Origin: Henckelia pumila
Lineage: Eukaryota > Streptophyta > Magnoliopsida > Lamiales > Gesneriaceae
Length of the DNA: 64,000 nucleotides
Reading direction: 5' to 3'
Assembly: GCF_033568475.1 (NCBI RefSeq)
Contig: NC_133122.1
Coordinates: forward strand, 145,342,861 to 145,406,860
Under the pieces are notes generated by a model that saw only the letters and a program-made list of their open reading frames with translations, was not told the DNA's origin and made no database searches. Made by a program: the position numbers and the translations under genes. Shown here in pieces: positions 59,215-64,000 of the stretch (positions within the stretch are counted from its first letter, which is position 1; every line of letters starts with the position of its first letter).

Positions 59215-59815
59215 AAGGGATGGCAACGGGGCGGGTCTAGGGCGGGTTTGGCTAAACCCGGGACCCGTCCCGCCTCTCTTTGGACCCGCCCCGCCCCGTC
59301 CCGCGAACCCGGCGGGTCCAATCCGGGTTAGACCCATTGGACCCGCCATAAATTAAATAATTTTAAATTTATTAAAATAAAAAAATAAAAGCGTAAAATT
59401 TACAAATATCATTAAATTTAATTTCAAATATAGATTTTTAATATTTAAAACAAAAAAAAAATATTCTCAAAAGTTTAAATTTATTAACTTGTAATTAATT
59501 GATATTTATTAGCTAAAAAACATTATAATGATTTATTTTTATACTATACATATCATAATAAAATAAATTCATTTCAATCCAATAATATTACACATTCAAA
59601 TTATGGATAAAATATTAATTATTTAGTATAATAATATAATTATATATTATTAATATTACATATATATTTTATATTTATATATATACATGAATATTTTAAA
59701 TGTATATATATATAATACTTTGGCGGGCGGGTCCGGGGCGGGTTTGGCCAAACTCGAGATCCGCCCCGGACCCGCTTATGGACCCGCCCCTAAACCCGCC
59801 CCATTGTCATCCCTA
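59215..59815. mobile_element. hAT-like MITE, 'GGGCGGGTTTGGC' interior, inside the relic
   Basis: Ends AAGGGATGGCAACGGGGCGG and (reverse complement) TAGGGATGACAATGGGGCGG. Flanks ATAGCCCT (59207-59214) and ATAGCTCT (59816-59823) match at 7 of 8. Same family as 32760-33445. The Gly/Pro-rich frame at 59215-59349 is MITE sequence, not protein. Confidence 0.85.
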
Positions 59816-60044
59816 ATAGCTCTCACAATTGGCCCTTGAATAGCAGCTCATAGTTGAGTTTGAGCTTGCAAACATCATGTAATACGATTAGATACTTTGA
59901 TCCGATCAGCTTGTTGTAACCTGCCAGCCATTTCAGCATTAATGACTAACTGGTTGAACTCGGTTTGAAACAACCCAAGGTGTTCCCTGAGATGCCTCTG
60001 CATTTTCATGATAGAATCCACGTCACTACCTTCTATCCCTTGTT
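59816..60044 (-). pseudogene. Relic sequence between RNase H and the MITE
   Basis: The minus strand continues from the RNase H fragment with a helical, Gln-rich character (MAGRLQQADQIKVSN) and scattered stops. It belongs to the same polyprotein as its neighbours. Confidence 0.4.
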
Positions 60045-60293
60045 AAAAAATCTGCAAGAATATTTTCATGAGATTTAATAATAACAATATCAAAAATATA
60101 ATTCTGACATAAAGCTTGTCATCTTAATAATCTAGCCTTCTCTGGTTTAGATTCAATCTTATTCCTTAAGAAAGCTTTAACCTGAATATTGTCAACTTTT
60201 AAGGTAAATTTTTTAGCAAGTAAAAATAAAGGTCATTTTTCAAAAGCCTTTTTAACTGCGTAAAATTTTTTTCGTTGATATGCCATCTGGTTC
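60045..60293 (-). pseudogene. RNase H fragment of a pararetrovirus-like polyprotein
   Basis: The minus strand shows an RNase H C-half: a KKAFEK-like segment, KFTLKVDN (the catalytic Asp strand) and an ILADFLTR-type ending. DFL(T/S)R endings are more like caulimovirids than Ty3 elements (usually ADALSR). Stops are present. The upstream half is outside the window, displaced by the element inserted at 60299. Confidence 0.5.
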
Positions 60294-60298
60294 TCTCA

Positions 60299-61725
60299 TG
60301 TTAGAACCTAATGGGGGGGGGGGGGGAAATTTAGGTTCTATTGCCAACTTTAGCAATTTAAAGCGATTATGCTAGTACGCAAGCGAAAGACTTAAAGCAA
60401 TTAATAATAAGTGCGGTAAATAAATGCGTAATGTAAATAAAAGGGATAAGAGATGTTTATGGAAGTTCGACGATAAATCGTCTACGTCTCCCCTTCTTGG
60501 TTAAGATCGATTAACCAAGGATCCACTAGCACTTCAACGTCTTGGCCTTGATGGCTCCAAGGATAGCCGTACAACTCAACACGATCACCGTGCCGATACA
60601 ACTCGAACACTTGGCCTTAAGGGCTCCAAGGATAGCCTCAACACAACACTTGGCTTCACACTCAAGTTTTTACAACAATAGCACAACCAACTCACAAACT
60701 ATTTTTACAAACACTCTCAAATATATCACACAAACACTTTGATAGTGAGAAATTTCTTGGAAAGGAGAGAAGAGATGAGTTGGGATGTCTCCAAATGAAC
60801 TTGGATGGCCTCTATTTATAGTTGGCAAAGATTTGAATCTGATTTGAGTACTTGGAGCGTGTGTTAAGAAGTCAAGGAGAGACAAAAAGTGTTCGGCGCC
60901 GCTGCCATCTTTTTCCCAGTACTGAGCGGATTTTGTGGAAAAAACATATTTTCTAATCTAACCGTTGGATTGATCTGAAATTTGAACTGAAGCTTTAAAA
61001 CATCCAGATCTGCATTCTGAACGGTGGAGATTTTATTTGGACGAGTCAAACATTTCCAGTAATTTTTGGAATTAGCTTCATCATGTTTTCGAACTTGTTC
61101 TGTGCAACAAATTTGAAAAATTCATATCTCTTAATCCATCCGTTGGATTGACCCGAAATTTGAACATAAGCTTTATAACATCATGATACTGAATCTGATT
61201 GGTGGTGATTTAATTTGAATTTCTCAAACATTCCCAGTTATTTTCTGAAGTCGAATCTTCATGGTTTCATTCCTTGCAGAAGTGGGTACTGTGCAGCATA
61301 TATGGAAAAATTCATATCTCTCATTCTAGCCGTTGAATTGCTCTCAAATTTGGACAGTACTTGTAACACTTCTTTATCTAGATTATGACTGGTGGAGAGT
61401 CGATTTGGAGTCATAGAAAATTTCCAGTAATTTTTGGAAGTTGCTGCTCCATACTTTGGCTTCTTCTTGTCTTTTTCTTCATATCTCTTAACAATGTTCC
61501 ATTCATTCAATGAGCAATACAAGACTTTATAAATACATGTATAGCTTCAAAATAACTTCCAATAATTTATTTTTTAATAAATCTAATCTGCAAAATCTCA
61601 CTTTAAATGGTTAGTAACAATTAACCGAGTTTTGTAATCATCAAAACATAATATTATGAGACTTGATAATGCATTAAAAACATTAATCTCATAACACGAG
61701 ATTTGTATGCGTTTAAGGCGTAACA
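60299..61725 (-). repeat. 3' LTR of element 3
   Basis: 1427 bp, starting TGTTAGAACC and ending GCGTAACA. It shares ends and the first ~550 bp with the LTRs of element 2. A run of 14 G's (60313-60326) sits in the TAGAACCTAA / TTAGGTTCTA loop. The region where element 2 has palindromes is replaced by three ~180-bp direct repeats. Confidence 0.9.
60945..61485. repeat. Three ~180-190-bp direct repeats in LTR of element 3
   Basis: Each unit has TTCATATCTC-like sequence, CCGTTGGATTG, GAAATTTGAAC, a GGTGGAGATT-like word and TTTCCAGTAATTTTTGGA. The CCGTTG words fall at 60962, 61140 and 61330. The copies are diverged, so the array is not new. Confidence 0.85.
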
Positions 61726-62183
61726 ATCTTCCCCTTTTTGATGATCACAAAACTTGGTTAAATAGGAGAAATAAATGTACAATATTAAATATATAATTTA
61801 AATTTGCACAATATAATTGCATGAATAAAACTCCCCCTAAATTAAATAATTAGTGAAGAAGAGTTTTTTTTTTTATTATCAAATAACCGATTTTATTCTT
61901 CATGCATTTAACCATACTAACTCTCCCCTTTAGTTAAAGTATTTAACCAAACTAATTCTCCCCCTTTTTGTGATAATCAAAAAGACTGGAAAAGTATGCA
62001 AAAACATGAGAATTGAAATATGATTTCTGAAATGCAACACATAAATTTCACATAAATAACAAAATATGAGCGTATAATATTGATAAATACAATTAATTTG
62101 TATTATCCAAAATTAAGTTGCTCGAATTTTATATTAAGCTCCCCCTTAATATGTCATTATCTTTAGAATATGTCAACAAGTGA
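61726..62183 (-). other. Short non-coding spacer of element 3
   Basis: 458 bp between LTR and pol, against 2141 bp in element 2. Both ends match the corresponding spacer ends of element 2, so the missing part is exactly the third-ORF/palindrome segment. Confidence 0.8.
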
Positions 62184-64000
62184 TTACAACTCAATCATGC
62201 CAAGTTCACCACGCAAACGAATAAAAGTATTTTCATCTAGTGGTTTTGTAAAAATATCGGCAATTTGATTTGACGTGTCAACATATTGAAGTTCAACTTC
62301 ATTTCGTTCGATGTGGTCACGAATAAAATGATGACGAATGTCAATATGTTTGGTGCACGAATGTTGAATCGGATTCTTTGTTAGACATATGGCGCTAGTG
62401 TTGTCACAGAAAATAGGGATTTTTGAAAAAGAGACGCTATAGTCGAGCAATTGATGCTTCATCCAAAGAATTTGCGCACAACAACTACCAGCAGCCATAT
62501 ATTCGGCTTCGGTCGTTGACAACGCAACACAATTTTGTTTCTTTGAAAACCAAGAAACTAAATTTACGGTCCACCTTATATCCACCAAAGTCGGCATCGC
62601 AATAAGCTTTTAAATCAAAGAAAGAATTTTTCGAATACCACAAGCCGAGATTTTGAGTATTTGAAAAATATTTGAAAATGCGTTTTAAGGCGAACAAATG
62701 TGATTCCTTTGGACATGATTGAAATCGTGCACACAAGCAAACACTAAACATAATGTCCGGCCTACTGACAGTAGCATATAATAAGGAGCCAATCATACTA
62801 CGAAAGGAAGATTGATCTACAGATTTACCATTTTCATCCTTGTCGAGTCTGATTGCTGTGCTCATCGGTGTGGATGATGATTTGGTGTTCTCCATCCCAA
62901 ACTTCTTTAGAATCTCCTTGATGTATTTGCTTTGGTTCACAAAGAACCCATCTTTGCACTGTTTGATTTGCAATCCGAAGAAATAATTAAGTTCCCCTAT
63001 CATGCTCATCTCAAAGTGATCCTGCATCAACTTAGAGAATTCTTGACAAAGAGTTTCATTAGTAGAACCAAAAATTATATCATCAACATAAATTTGCACA
63101 ATCAATAAATAATCTTTGACATGTTTGGTAAACAAAGTAATATCAATCTTTCCTCTTGAAAAATCATTTGAAATAAGGAAAGTTGATAGTTTTTCATACC
63201 AAGCTCGAGGAGCTTGTTTCAAACCATACAAAGCTTTGTTTAGTCTATACACATGATCAGGTAATAATGCATCAACAAAACTATCAGGTTATTCAATATA
63301 AACTTCCTCTTTCAATTCACCGTTAAGAAATGCACTTTTGACATCCATTTGAAATAACTTAAAATTTCTAGAGCAAGCAAAAGCAAGTAGCATGCGAATA
63401 AATTCTAGTCTAGCAACAGGCGCATAAGTTTCATCATAATCTATGCCTTCTTCTTGACTATATCCTTTAGCAACAAGCCTAGCTTTATTTCTAGTGATAG
63501 TGCCATGCTCGTCAAGTTTATTCCTAAACACCCATTTAGTTCCAATAATAGATCTATCATGTGGCCTAGGAACAAGAAACCAAACATCATTGCGTTTAAA
63601 CTCATTCAACTCATCTTGCATCGCAATTATCCATGCATCATCTAATAAAGCATCATCTATGCATTTAGGTTCAATATGCGAAACAAAGGCAAGATGATTA
63701 AAAATATTATTAAGAGAGGATCGAGTAGTTACTCCCTTCGAAGGACTTCCAATGATAAGATCCATAGGATGATCTTTGTGAAGCGTCCAATCCTTCGGAA
63801 GTGATGTTTCCTCAACAGAAACATTTAGATCATTTAGACTTGAGGATGCCAAATCTTCTTCGAGTAATTCTACATCATCAATGTTAGTGCGAACAATAGT
63901 AGACATAGATTCATCAAAAATCACATGCATAGATTATTCAACAAGTAAATTACGTTTATTAAAAACTCTAAAAGCCTTACTTGTGGTAGAATATCCGAGA
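62184..64000 (-). pseudogene. Pol of element 3 (integrase end, RT, RNase H), broken
   Basis: Contains [11 protein letters not shown] and [11 protein letters not shown] (RT start), YVDDIIFGS (about 63085), CDADFGGYK and EAEYMAAGS (RNase H), ending GELGMIEL. A G-to-A type change makes a stop near 63286. A deletion of about 40 bp near 62570 shifts the frame inside RNase H. There is also a stop at about 63931. The rest lies beyond the window. Nucleotide similarity to 14055-15900 is high. Confidence 0.9.

Larger units (their letters stand above)
57600..60298 (-). mobile_element. Endogenous caulimovirid-like pararetrovirus relic (3' part)
   Basis: Read right to left: an RNase H fragment (60045-60293), decayed sequence, a long ORF with stops (59214-58066), a 58-bp tandem duplication, a TATA box, and a poly(A) signal about 200 bp beyond it. 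Pol, then a downstream ORF, then a promoter followed closely by a poly(A) site is the genome end seen in Caulimoviridae, whose pregenomic RNA is terminally redundant. No LTRs bound it. It is cut on the right by the element starting at 60299, and a MITE (59215-59815) splits it. A non-viral retroelement remains possible. Confidence 0.5.
60299..64000 (-). mobile_element. Sirevirus-like Copia element 3, cut by the window edge
   Basis: The LTR at 60299-61725 is followed by a polypurine stretch and then RNase H, RT and integrase-end coding on the minus strand to the window end. The pol parts are close to those of element 2, so they are one family. It lacks the extra ORF and the palindrome clusters of element 2. 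It inserted into the RNase H of the pararetrovirus-like relic (the candidate target duplication TCTCA is at 60294-60298; its partner is off-window). Confidence 0.9.

Noticed and set aside
59215..59349. Gly/Arg/Pro-rich N-terminus apparently fused to the 58915-59214 frame
   Set aside because: The sequence is the terminal part of a MITE, so the fusion is an insertion artefact.

Overview
This window is AT-rich plant nuclear DNA, most likely from a dicot. The signs are intron-containing genes with GT-AG introns, plant-only gene families (a PRONE-type RopGEF and a major-latex-protein gene), and dense nested plant transposable elements. A Lamiales-like species is only a guess. There are no operons, ribosome-binding sites, CRISPR arrays or bacterial features. 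Splice sites and exon joins were placed by eye from frame and family conservation.

Three host genes look intact. (1) A major latex protein-like gene (Bet v 1 fold, 151 aa, two exons) lies on the minus strand at 23570-24430. A broken sister copy has exon 1 at 21763-21957 and an exon 2 scrap at 9541-9652, pushed apart by a 9.3-kb retrotransposon. (2) A RopGEF with a PRONE domain (533 aa, seven exons) lies on the plus strand at 29774-32098. (3) A cytosolic class-2 aldehyde dehydrogenase of the ALDH2C4/REF1 type (501 aa, nine exons, catalytic N169, E268 and C302 at canonical positions) lies on the plus strand at 37596-47231. It has a 5.9-kb intron 2 full of transposon debris and one apparent GC-AG intron.

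Most of the rest is mobile DNA. 193-9479 is a complete Copia element with a full-length 1304-aa polyprotein ORF, ~1.9-kb LTRs and a 5-bp target duplication. 10739-20004 is a complete but mutated Sirevirus-like Copia element with a 5-bp target duplication, an extra degraded ORF after pol, and clusters of a GATCGGAA...TTCCGATC palindrome. 49035-54500 holds Ty3/gypsy and Copia gag relics. 57600-60298 is the end of what looks like an endogenous caulimovirid-like pararetrovirus. A related Sirevirus-like element inserted into it (60299 to the right edge, incomplete here), and a MITE split its downstream ORF.

The most interesting patterns are these: six short hAT-like elements with near-common TAGGGNTG ends but quite different self-complementary interiors; LTR regulatory modules and an extra ORF that differ between two sister Sirevirus-like elements; a G-tract loop hairpin at the end of all three of their LTRs; and a duplicated 58-bp block upstream of the TATA box of the pararetrovirus-like relic. 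I found no coordinated multi-gene system or metabolic cluster: the three host genes are functionally unrelated as far as sequence shows.
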